Source: Streptomyces sp. NRRL S-337
GTDB lineage: Bacteria; Actinomycetota; Actinomycetes; Streptomycetales; Streptomycetaceae
Assembly: GCF_000720175.1 (NCBI RefSeq)
Contig: NZ_JOIX01000046.1
Location: 1-56,037, forward strand
DNA: 56,037 nucleotides
Direction of reading: 5' to 3'
A program made the translations under genes and the position numbers. Shown here piece by piece: positions 34,810 to 42,937 of the stretch (positions are counted from its first letter, which is position 1; each line of letters opens with the position of its first letter). The notes below the pieces were generated by a model, which was not told the DNA's origin, did not search any database, and worked only from the letters and a program-made list of their open reading frames with translations.

Positions 34810-36534
34810 TCACAGGTCTGGATGCTTGGTCGCCACTTGGTAGTAGCCCGAGTGGAACACCAGAGGGGTACCGCCGTCGGCTTCGTACTGTTCGACCTCG
34901 CCGAGGAAGATGATGTGGTCGCCGGCGTCGAGGCGTTGGACGGTGCGGCATTGGAAGCGGGCGACGGCGCCGTCCAGGAGGGGGGTGCCGGCGATGCCGG
35001 GGGTGGTGGGGGTACCGCGGAATTTGTCGTCGGCCGGGGTGGCGAACTGGCGGGAGAGGTGGTGCTGATCGGCGGCCAGTATGTGGACGGCGAAGTGCGA
35101 GGCGTCGGTGAAGTCCGGGAGGCTCGGGCTGTTTTTGCCGGGGCACCACAGGACGAGGGGCGGGTTCAACGAGACCGAGGTGAAGGAGTTCGCGGTCATG
35201 CCGACGTTGCGGCCGTCGGGGGCGCGGGCCGTCACCACGGTCACGCCGGTGGCGTACTGGCCCAGCGCGCGGCGAAGTTCGCGGCCGTCGAAGCGGGCGG
35301 CGTGCTGGGCGCGCTTCTCGGCGAGGAAGCGGTGTGCCTCGGCCTCCTCGAACCACCAGCGGTAGAGGGTGCGCGGGTCGTCGAATCCGGCGGCGAGGGC
35401 GCCGGCGACAGAGGGGATTTCGGCCGCCGCTGTCAGCAGGTCACGGTGGTGGGGACTCAGGTCGGTCAGGAGAGAGTTGGTCCAGCCGACGGCCCATTGA
35501 GCCCAGCCACGCCAGAAGTTGTCGAAGGTGCGCTGCATCCACTGCGGGGTGAATTCGGCGGTGCCGTGGCGGAGGATGCTGTCGAGGTAGTGGGTCGCGG
35601 CCTGGGCCGCGTTGTTCGAACCCTGGCCGGTGATCGGATCGTTGAGGACGACGGCGTCGGCCATGCCGAGAACGTGCCGGCCGGAGGCCAGGCGGGCGAC
35701 GGGGTGCCGGACGGTCGGAGTGACCCTGCCGCGCAGCACGCCGCCGCTGTCGGTGAGTCGGGAGTGCTGGTAGTGCTCGTATTCGCCGGGGAAGAACCGG
35801 CGGAGGATCTCCAGTGAGCGGGTGAGGTGGCCTTCAGGCGTGCGGATGTCGTCCCAGCAGTCCATCGGGCCGCCGGGGACGCCTTCGAAGACCATGATGT
35901 CGCAGGGGCCGGTGGTGGTGAGGGCCGGGAAGGAGAAGTATTCGCCGACGCCGGGGACCAGGCGGTAGTGGACGGCGTCCGCTCCCTCCCGCGGTGCCGT
36001 TCCCGTGACATACGTCAGAGCCAGCGCACGGCGCGGCCGGTCGTAGGGGGAGAGTTCGGGGTTGCGCGGGAAGAGTTGGCTCAGCTCGCCCTTGCCCGTG
36101 GAGACCACGACGAGATCGTGCGTACGGGCGTACCATTCGAGGTCGTTGACACCCGCCTCGTGCAGCACGATCTCGCCGCGGCCGCCGTCCGCGAACTGCT
36201 CGATCCAGGCGGCACACTTGACCCGCTGGTCGACGGAGTGGGCCGGGCCCTCCAGCGGCGCGTGCCAGGAGACGTCCGGAGTGCCGTGCGGACCGATGAG
36301 AGAGAACGCGATGCCGGAGATGTCCGGGGCCTGGTCTCCCCAGTGGTGCAGGCCGAGTTCGCGTTCGCTCTGGAGCGCGGTGTCGAACATGCACTGGCTG
36401 GACATGACCGGACCGCGGCGTATCTCGTCGGGGTCACGGTCGGCGACCAAGGTGACGTCATAGCCGTGTGCCTGGAGTCCCAGGGCGAGTTGGGCACCGG
36501 CCTGCCCGGCTCCGACCACCGCGATCCTTCTCAT
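34810..36534 (-). CDS. StyA2B-like fusion: FAD monooxygenase plus flavin reductase
   Basis: A 574-aa fusion. Residues 1 to ~405 are a styrene-monooxygenase-type FAD oxygenase (GAGQAG at the start, PVMSSQCMFDTAL, LNDPITGQGSNNA). Residues ~418-574 are a flavin reductase domain (RRALGQYATGVTVVTA, GMTANSFTSVSLNPPLVLW). Self-contained StyA2B fusions are known from Rhodococcus opacus 1CP, next to a StyA1, exactly as here (77 bp from the styA1-like gene). The reductase half supplies reduced FAD to both oxygenases, allowing asymmetric epoxidation or sulfoxidation. Confidence 0.9.
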   Translation of the reverse strand: MRRIAVVGAGQAGAQLALGLQAHGYDVTLVADRDPDEIRRGPVMSSQCMFDTALQSERELGLHHWGDQAPDISGIAFSLIGPHGTPDVSWHAPLEGPAHSVDQRVKCAAWIEQFADGGRGEIVLHEAGVNDLEWYARTHDLVVVSTGKGELSQLFPRNPELSPYDRPRRALALTYVTGTAPREGADAVHYRLVPGVGEYFSFPALTTTGPCDIMVFEGVPGGPMDCWDDIRTPEGHLTRSLEILRRFFPGEYEHYQHSRLTDSGGVLRGRVTPTVRHPVARLASGRHVLGMADAVVLNDPITGQGSNNAAQAATHYLDSILRHGTAEFTPQWMQRTFDNFWRGWAQWAVGWTNSLLTDLSPHHRDLLTAAAEIPSVAGALAAGFDDPRTLYRWWFEEAEAHRFLAEKRAQHAARFDGRELRRALGQYATGVTVVTARAPDGRNVGMTANSFTSVSLNPPLVLWCPGKNSPSLPDFTDASHFAVHILAADQHHLSRQFATPADDKFRGTPTTPGIAGTPLLDGAVARFQCRTVQRLDAGDHIIFLGEVEQYEADGGTPLVFHSGYYQVATKHPDL

Positions 36535-36611
36535 GTCCTGCCGTTCTGCTCTCGTTACTTATCTACCGCTGAGGAAGCGTCAGCTGACGCGGATCTGTTC
36601 TTGACGGCCGT

Positions 36612-37835
36612 TCAGGCACCGCCGACCTCGGTCAGGTAGTCCTTCGCGGCGACCGGGTCCATGAACCAGCGGAACAAGTCGCGCGGGTCGTCGAAGCCAT
36701 TGACGAAGCGGGCGGCGATACGGGGGTTGGCGCTCGCCGCACCAAAGATCTCCAGGACGTGCTGCGGCGGGGCGCCGAGCATCGCGTTGGTCCAGGCCGT
36801 GGCAGCCTGCGCGTTGTCCCAGAAGCGGCCGAAGGCCAGCTCCATGAACGCGGCGTCGTACGGGCGCTCGCCGTGGTCCAGGATGGTGGCGAGGTAGGAG
36901 GCCGCGCACTTCGAGGCGTTGTTGGACCCCTGGCCGGTGATCGGGTCGTTGAGGACGACGACGTCGGCGAGGCCGAGCACCTGCGCGCCGGAGGGCAGTG
37001 TGGCGACGGGCTTGCGGACGGTCGGCGCGAAGCGGCCTGCGAGGGTGCCGTTCAAGTCGGTGAGCGTGACATCGGTGCAGCGCTCGGCCTCCCACGGAAC
37101 GTACGTCCGCAGCAGCTCCTGGAACTTCGCCAGCTGCTGGTGGGGGGTGAGCCCGTCGAAGCAGTCGAGCGGGCCACCCGGGATGCCCTCGAAGAACATG
37201 ATGTCGCAGGGGCCGCTGGTGGTGAGGCTGGGCATGGTGAAGTACTCACCCACACCGGGGATGACGTTGAAGCTGACGCCGGGGCGGTCGGGCAGCGCTG
37301 CCATGCCGGTGACGTACGCCAGGGCCAGCGCGCGCTGCGGAGCGTCGTACGGGGAACGCATGTCGTCCCGCTCGAACAGCCCCGCGATCTCGCCCTTGCC
37401 GGCCGCGACGATCACCAGGTCGGACTCGGCGGCGTAGCGCTCCAGGTCCTCGATGCCGGCCTCGCAGAGTTCCAGACGGCCGCCGCGGCGTGCGAACTCG
37501 CCCATCCAGAGTGGCATTTTGACGCGCTGGTCGATGGAACGGGCGGTGGCATCGAGGCGGGCATCGAAGGAGAGCGCCCGGCCACCCTGCCCGTCGGCGA
37601 TGCTCACGCCGAGACCGTCGATCGACGGGCAGGCGTCGCCCCAGAAGTCGAGGCCGAGGTTGCGTTCGTGGGCCAGCGCGGTGCCGAACATGGCCTGGCT
37701 GGACATCACCCGGCCCTCGCGGATCTGGTCTCCGGTGCGGTTGGACACGACGGTGACGTCGAAACCGTGGCCGATCAGGCCGATGCCGAGCTGGAGACCG
37801 GCCTGGCCGGCTCCCACGATGGTGATCTTGCGCAT
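36612..37835 (-). CDS. StyA1-like FAD-dependent monooxygenase (styrene monooxygenase type)
   Basis: A 407-aa single-component oxygenase with N-terminal GAGQAG, MSSQAMFGTAL and LNDPITGQGSNNASK, homologous to the first 405 residues of the downstream fusion. It lacks its own reductase domain and should draw reduced FAD from the StyA2B-like partner. GGAGAA lies eight bases before the ATG. It heads a two-gene operon divergent from an AraC-type activator. Natural substrate is unknown: an alkene, indole or sulfide. Confidence 0.9.
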   Translation of the reverse strand: MRKITIVGAGQAGLQLGIGLIGHGFDVTVVSNRTGDQIREGRVMSSQAMFGTALAHERNLGLDFWGDACPSIDGLGVSIADGQGGRALSFDARLDATARSIDQRVKMPLWMGEFARRGGRLELCEAGIEDLERYAAESDLVIVAAGKGEIAGLFERDDMRSPYDAPQRALALAYVTGMAALPDRPGVSFNVIPGVGEYFTMPSLTTSGPCDIMFFEGIPGGPLDCFDGLTPHQQLAKFQELLRTYVPWEAERCTDVTLTDLNGTLAGRFAPTVRKPVATLPSGAQVLGLADVVVLNDPITGQGSNNASKCAASYLATILDHGERPYDAAFMELAFGRFWDNAQAATAWTNAMLGAPPQHVLEIFGAASANPRIAARFVNGFDDPRDLFRWFMDPVAAKDYLTEVGGA

Positions 37836-38361
37836 GAGGGGGTTCTCCGGGGGTTTGGGTGTGCGGGTTTTGAGCGGTGCCGTGCAGTGGCGTGCTCTGG
37901 AAGGCGTTTAGGCCCGTGGCGGCGTCAACGGATGGCGGCGGTTGGGTGGGATGCGGCTGCCCGCCGGAGGGGGGCCGGCGGACAGCCGCAGGAGGCCGGG
38001 TCACCCGTAGGACCGGGGGGACGAGCCCCGGGTAACCCGGCCGGCTAGAGGGGCCCGGCCGAACCGGCGAGCCGGCGCAGCAGAGGCAAGGGTGCCGCGA
38101 CGCGCGGGGGTACGGCCTTGGCCGCCCTCGCCGCGTCGGTCGCGCGTAAGGCGCGCAGCCCGCATGCGACGGGCTGTCCGCTGGGCGTGACTCCGCCTCT
38201 GACGAGCGCAGTCCGGCCCGGCACTCCCTGCATTGTTGGTTCCCAGGATTCTCTCGGGTCCGCGGCGGTCAGGAGTCAATCTTGGTGTGGCAAGATCACC
38301 TCCGCTATCCGGATCACGCGGGTTGCTGTACCGATTGCGCATCTCGGCGGTGGAGGTTTAC
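37836..38361. other. 526-bp divergent promoter region (styA1 / araC)
   Basis: No gene was seen. It must contain the promoters of the leftward oxygenase operon and the rightward AraC gene. A CTTGGTGTGGCAAG hairpin-like element near 38281-38294 is the only structure noticed; it is close to the AraC start. Confidence 0.5.
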
Positions 38362-39342
38362 ATGCCCGCTGAAAATTCCCCCCTCGCAAATCACCAGCGG
38401 TTTCATACAGCGGACATTTGGGAGGCACGGGACGAGGTCGGCCGCGCCTTCTGTCCGCATGAGCTGCGCATCATGCGGCGCTCGGCGACGCTCGACGCTC
38501 GGCTGCACGGCGCACACTTTGATCGGACAGGTCTCTATTACCTCGATTACGGAACGGAAGTCCGGATCACACCGGGCGATCTGGAGAGCTTTTTCCTCGT
38601 CCAGATCCCGCTCGCCGGTCACGCCGAAATAACCTGCGGCCGTGAGGAGATCATTTCCTCCCCGGATCTCGCTTCTGTCCCCTCTCCGACCGGAAAGCTG
38701 GACATGCGCTGGGGTGAGGGCAATCCGCAGCTGATCGTGTGGTTCGACCGATCGTCGCTGGAATCGCACCTGGGCAGTTTGCTCGGCCGCACCGTGCGCC
38801 GCCCGATCTTCTTCTCGCTCGGCATGAACCTCACCACGCCGGGCTCCCGTTCCTGGCTCAACATCGTCGACCTCATGCGCCGGGAAGCGGAGGGGTCCGG
38901 TGGGATGACAAGCCAGCCCCTCGTGACGAAACAGCTTGAATCACTCCTCATGACCCAGCTGTTGATGGCCCAGCCCCACAACTACACGTCGGCACTGCTC
39001 GGCGAGCAGCCGCGCGTCGCACCGCCCGCGGTCCGCCGAGCCATGGAGGTCATCGAGGGACACGCCGCCGAGCCGCTCACGGTCGCGGAGATCGCGGAAT
39101 GCGTCGGCGTCGGCGTACGGGCCCTTCAGGACGGCTTCCGCCGGCACCTCGACACGACACCGCTCGCGTACCTGCGCGAGGTCCGCCTGGACCGGGTACG
39201 CAAGGAACTCCTGGCCTCCGACCCGGGTACCGTGACCGTGACCGCCGTCGCCTCCCGCTGGGGCTTCCTGCACCCGGGCCGCTTCTCAGTCGCTTACCGC
39301 CAACAGTTCGGGGAGTCGCCTTCGGAGACGTTGCGGTCATAG
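38362..39342 (+). CDS. AraC-family transcriptional regulator
   Basis: A 326-aa regulator. Residues ~20-210 form an AraC-type ligand-binding domain (cupin-like, with FFLVQIPLAGHAEI). Residues ~225-326 are the double helix-turn-helix, with LTVAEIAECVGVGVRALQDGFRRH and the conserved WGFLHPGRFSVAYRQQFGESPSE. ATG at 38362 directly follows GGAGGTTTAC. Divergent from the styA1-styA2B operon and probably its activator. Confidence 0.88.
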   Translation: MPAENSPLANHQRFHTADIWEARDEVGRAFCPHELRIMRRSATLDARLHGAHFDRTGLYYLDYGTEVRITPGDLESFFLVQIPLAGHAEITCGREEIISSPDLASVPSPTGKLDMRWGEGNPQLIVWFDRSSLESHLGSLLGRTVRRPIFFSLGMNLTTPGSRSWLNIVDLMRREAEGSGGMTSQPLVTKQLESLLMTQLLMAQPHNYTSALLGEQPRVAPPAVRRAMEVIEGHAAEPLTVAEIAECVGVGVRALQDGFRRHLDTTPLAYLREVRLDRVRKELLASDPGTVTVTAVASRWGFLHPGRFSVAYRQQFGESPSETLRS

Positions 39343-39662
39343 GGGAAATTCGGTCTTCCGCCCACCCTGTCGATCAGCGGGCCGCAGGAGATGCAGGCCG
39401 TCGAGTCTGTCCTCGGTCCTGCCAGTGCCGCTCGGCCTCGACCAGGTAGGGCCACCACGCTGGGGCGGGTCGGCGGAGTACCAGATCCGGTCGTGCTCGC
39501 TGTCCCCATATCTCCATGAGTTCTTCGAGGCCCCAAGGCTGCCGTACGACATCGGCTTTGATCCAGCTGGCAAGCGGTGGCGTCGCCGCAGGCAGCGTGA
39601 AATCCGGGAGCCGGGTGAACGCCGGCTCCTTTCGTGCCGGTGCGCACGCGCCGACCTGGTGG
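39343..39662. other. 320-bp stretch between convergent genes
   Basis: Both strands have open frames but none with a recognisable family or ribosome site. Probably non-coding or decayed. Confidence 0.45.
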
Positions 39663-40844
39663 TCACGGCGTCAAGTCGAGAAATTCCCAGTGCGCTTGGG
39701 GCTGCGCGCCGCTGAGCCACTTCCCGCAGTTCTGCAGGACCGTGGGACTTGAGGTGATGTGCTGGGTACCTGTGCCGAGATCACGCAGAAACCGGTCGAT
39801 CGGCCCGCGCCGGATCGCCGCCGTCCCCGCCCATCGGTGCACCGTCTGACCCACGTCCTGCACAGTCCACGTCGCGTGGTTGAGCGCCAGCCTGAGCAGA
39901 GTGTCCTGCTCGGTACTCATCAACTCGCCCGCATCCAGGGTGTCTTCGATACCTCGCCATACCTCCATCGCCCATGCCCGTGCCGAACGAAGCTTGGCTT
40001 CGGCGGTCGCGTACTCCGCGTGGAACTGTGCGGTGTCGACGGCGGCGTTACGTGTGCCGGATTTTGTCGCGGCGACCAACTTCAGTTCATCGAGCAGGCG
40101 CCGCCCGACACCGAACGCCCAACCGGTGTGTCCAATTGCGGACATGTTGACCAATCCGAGGCGGTAGATCGCGCCGCCGTGGGTGGGGTCCGTCGTTGTG
40201 GCGAGATACGTGTGCGTCGTCGGGACCAGCACATCGGCGCAGCGGTAATCAATACTGTGCGTCGCACGTAGCCCGAGCACATCCCAGTTGTCGACGAGCT
40301 CCACCTGCGACTTCGGCATCGCCAGCACCCGCAGCTCCCCGGTGCCCTCGACCTGGATCGCACTGTGGATATGGGTGGCGTGCGCCATGCCGGAGGCGAA
40401 CTGCCAACTGCCGCTCACCAGATAGCCGCCCTCCACCGGGACGGCCCGGCCGGGCCGGGTGCCGTGCCCAGCCAACAAGGCGTGGTCCCCACCCGCGACA
40501 TCCGGGAACAAGTCGGCCACCGCAACGGCATCGAGATAGGCCGCAGTGGTGCCGGTCATCAACTGCAGCGCCATCATCGTCCAACCGGCCGCGGAATCGT
40601 GGTAGCTGATCCGCTCGACTGTCGCCATCAATTGGCGTGGGGAGAACTCGTAGCCGCCCAGGCTCTGCGGCAGTGCGGCCACCACGACCCCAGCATCCAG
40701 CAACGCCCGCGCGACGTCCTCGGTGAGTCTGCCGAGTTCCTCGGCCGCGTCCGCTTCCGCCTCAAGTACTCCGCTGAGGGCGTCAATCCGCTCGAGCGTG
40801 GCGGAAAATTCCGGGCTGACATGCAATCCGATCGAGACCGCCAT
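39663..40844 (-). CDS. acyl-CoA-dehydrogenase-fold flavin monooxygenase
   Basis: A 393-aa protein of the acyl-CoA dehydrogenase fold: N-terminal helices with ALPQSLGGYEFSPRQLM, a central beta-domain (GGYLVSGSWQFASGMAHATHI) and C-terminal helices (HRWAGTAAIRRGPIDRFLRD). The SGSWQFASG segment and lack of the usual catalytic Glu suggest the two-component (group D) monooxygenase branch, as in DszC or HpaB-like enzymes, which need reduced flavin. GAGGAG precedes the ATG. A link to the StyA2B reductase nearby is possible but speculative. Confidence 0.82.
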   Translation of the reverse strand: MAVSIGLHVSPEFSATLERIDALSGVLEAEADAAEELGRLTEDVARALLDAGVVVAALPQSLGGYEFSPRQLMATVERISYHDSAAGWTMMALQLMTGTTAAYLDAVAVADLFPDVAGGDHALLAGHGTRPGRAVPVEGGYLVSGSWQFASGMAHATHIHSAIQVEGTGELRVLAMPKSQVELVDNWDVLGLRATHSIDYRCADVLVPTTHTYLATTTDPTHGGAIYRLGLVNMSAIGHTGWAFGVGRRLLDELKLVAATKSGTRNAAVDTAQFHAEYATAEAKLRSARAWAMEVWRGIEDTLDAGELMSTEQDTLLRLALNHATWTVQDVGQTVHRWAGTAAIRRGPIDRFLRDLGTGTQHITSSPTVLQNCGKWLSGAQPQAHWEFLDLTP

Positions 40845-41081
40845 GGATGGTTGCTCCTCGCTCTCAGTATTGAGTCAGCGTCACCATATGGGAGGAACCG
40901 CACGGTTCCTTGAGCTGCCCGAGGGGAATTGTCGGGCCAGTCTCAGGAGGGAGTGCGCTGCGGGAGCAGTTTCCGTGCGCGGAGAGGACTCCGAGAGGTT
41001 CGGGGCGTTCGTAGCTTCGGGGTGTGGCGAGCCGCGGGAACGCGGAAGGCGCCGATTCCTACCGTTGTGAGAGGACCCCTC

Positions 41082-41225
41082 ATGTTTGACATCACCCAGG
41101 TGCAGGCCGCCCCGAGTGCGGATCTGCTCACGCCCGACAACTCGGTCATGCTCTTCGTGGACCACCAGCCGCAGAGGTTCTTCGGCACCGGGAGCGGCGA
41201 CCGCGCCGCGATCATCAACAGCACG
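41082..41225 (+). pseudogene. N-terminal fragment of an isochorismatase-family hydrolase
   Basis: From the ATG at 41082 the frame reads FDITQVQAAPSADLLTPDN and VMLFVDHQPQRFFGTGSGD, the start of a YcaC-like isochorismatase-fold hydrolase including the catalytic Asp of FVDHQ. Similarity stops after ~48 residues at about 41225, where an unrelated fragment on the other strand begins. AGAGGA precedes the ATG, so a short peptide could still be made. Confidence 0.7.
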
Positions 41226-41270
41226 GTCTCCTGGCCACTGTCCCCGTCGGCGCGGTCCCCGGACGCGGTG

Positions 41271-41516
41271 GCGGGTGCTGCTGATGACCGTCACGTTGTT
41301 GGAATTGGTGTTGCCGACGTAGACATTGCGGTTCGGCGCCACCGCCACCGCCAGCGGGCTCGCGCCCGCCGGGATCGTCACCGTGGAGAACGCCGCACTG
41401 AAGGGCGCGACCGCAAGCCCCCGTACCGCGGCCACCTCGGATCCACCGGCCGGTGCAACCGGCCGAACCCCGCCGGCTACCGCCGGAGGTCCCCACCAAC
41501 CCGTAATCGGTGCCAT
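41271..41516 (-). pseudogene. fragment of a YncE-like beta-propeller protein
   Basis: Leftward frame with STVTIPAGASPLAVAVAPNR followed by NVYVGNTNSNNVTVIS, one typical YncE/NHL propeller blade. The rest of the expected ~300 residues is missing: it runs into the isochorismatase fragment. A perfect palindrome CTCTCAGCTGAGAG (41526-41539) lies just upstream of its ATG. Confidence 0.55.
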
Positions 41517-41599
41517 GGCAAACCTCTCTCAGCTGAGAGGGCCGCCCAAGAAATCCCACCGGGGCCCGCGTCGCACGGCGCCGGTATACGCGAACCGGA

Positions 41600-41707
41600 T
41601 CACCGCTCGCACCGGGACAGGTCGTAGGGGTTCAGGGTGAGCTGTCCTCGGCGGGCGCGCGCGGGGGCGTCGGAGTCCTCCCACGCGCTGGCGGTTGCTG
41701 TGGTCAT
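41600..41707 (-). CDS. possible 35-aa peptide gene
   Basis: A short frame from ATG 41707 with AGGAA eight bases upstream encodes MTTATASAWEDSDAPARARR followed by GQLTLNPYDLSRCER. Codon use is G/C-rich at third positions. It has the size and shape of a small peptide or precursor, but the neighbourhood is full of gene fragments and no modifying enzymes were seen. Confidence 0.3.
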   Translation of the reverse strand: MTTATASAWEDSDAPARARRGQLTLNPYDLSRCER

Positions 41708-41826
41708 GGTGTCGGTTCCTGGCGCTCGGTGGCGCCGGTGCCGGGCGCTTTCCGGCGGACTCAGGGGTTGGGTGGTGTGGTAGATCCGCTGTAGGGCGCT
41801 CGGCGGTGCACCTGGATACTGATCGC

Positions 41827-41970
41827 ATGCGTACTGACTTTGATCCCGCTGTCATGTCCCGCAACGACTTCTACCGGCTGCTGACCGCCACCGTGGGTCC
41901 GCGGCCGATCGCCTGGGTGTCAACCACCTCGGCGGACGGGGTACACAACATCGCCCCTGCGAAGTTCTGA
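41827..41970 (+). pseudogene. N-terminal fragment of a flavin-reductase-like protein
   Basis: The 47 codons read FDPAVMSRNDFYRLLTATVG then PRPIAWVSTTSADGVHNIAP, the start of a flavin reductase-like (FMN-binding split-barrel) protein. It stops after ~47 residues where ~180 are expected. No continuation was seen. Confidence 0.7.
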
Positions 41971-42262
41971 GGAAAGTGGTATCGGTCCGGAAGACGCTAG
42001 TCCAGGTCAGCCTGCTCCGGCAATGGCTGGCGTCGGAGTTGAGCGCTGGCACCGTTCTTGACTTTGCTGCGGGCTCCTCTTGTCTTTGCCGCGACGGAGA
42101 CTGGCCTGCCCATGCGCCCGTGGGACGCAAGTGATGGCCCAGTTGTGGTCGACTGCGCAGTCGTTCGCTCGTGTCAGCCCAGGCAACGCTGGGCCGTCGA
42201 CTGCCTGACGCCGGGTACATGGGCCCTCCTGCGGCCACCTTCTTCGGGGCTCACCAGCAGGT

Positions 42263-42368
42263 TCTTCGTCTGCTGGTGTTACAGGCCGTGTAAGCCGTTG
42301 ACCAGCACGAATGGCGGCGACATAGAAGGTCGGACGGAGGCTGGCCCGCATATGGTCCGGATCTTGGT
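42263..42368 (+). repeat. 106-bp dispersed direct repeat, left copy
   Basis: It aligns without gaps to 54795-54900. The first 16 bases and last 28 bases are identical; the middle is diverged (about 70% overall). Both copies are in the same orientation and flank the CRISPR-Cas region. Upstream, 41971-42262 holds nothing recognised. Confidence 0.75.
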
Positions 42369-42397
42369 CGCCGGTGTCATCACGAGGGCCCATCCCT

Positions 42398-42862
42398 GCT
42401 TTCGTGCCCGTGCTGGAGCAATTCCTGGGCAGTTCGGCCGGCCTGTCTCCGGCCACGGTCACGCGGCTGACCCAGCAGTGGCAGGCCGACCACGCCGCGG
42501 TCATGGACCGCGACTTCGCAGAGGTCGACTACGTATCTGGGTGGGCCGACGGCATCCACCTCAATGTCCGCCTGGAGGAAGCCAAAGCCTGCGTACTCGT
42601 CCTCGTCGGCGTATGGGCCGACGACAGCGAGGAACTGGTCGCGCTCAAGGACGGCTACCGCGAGTCGGGCGAGTCCTGGGCGGACCTGCTGCGCGACTGC
42701 GCCCGCCCGGGGATGCGTACCCCGGTCCTGGTTCGGTGACGGGGCTCTTGGTTTCTGGAAGGCCCTGGCCGAGGTCTTCCCCGCCACCCGGCATCAAAGG
42801 TGCTGGGTTCACAAGACGGCCAAGGTGCTCAACGCTCTGCCGAAGTCGGGCCAAGCCCGGCG
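42398..42862 (+). pseudogene. truncated, frameshifted IS256-family transposase
   Basis: The frame reads LEQFLGSSAGLSPATVTRLT and WADGIHLNVRLEEAKACVLV then DGYRESGESWADLLRDC. After a frameshift near 42736 it continues GDGALGFWKALAEVFPATRH and QRCWVHKTAKVLNALPKSGQ. This is the central part of a Streptomyces IS256-type transposase including the catalytic-core region. The N-terminal ~100 and C-terminal ~150 residues are missing. Its cut end adjoins the distal end of CRISPR array 1. Confidence 0.8.
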
Positions 42863-42937
42863 CTCACAAGGCGCAACACGGCAACCAAGACCAATTCACG
42901 TGTCGGCAGTCTGCCGGTGCTCGTCCACGCTGATGAT

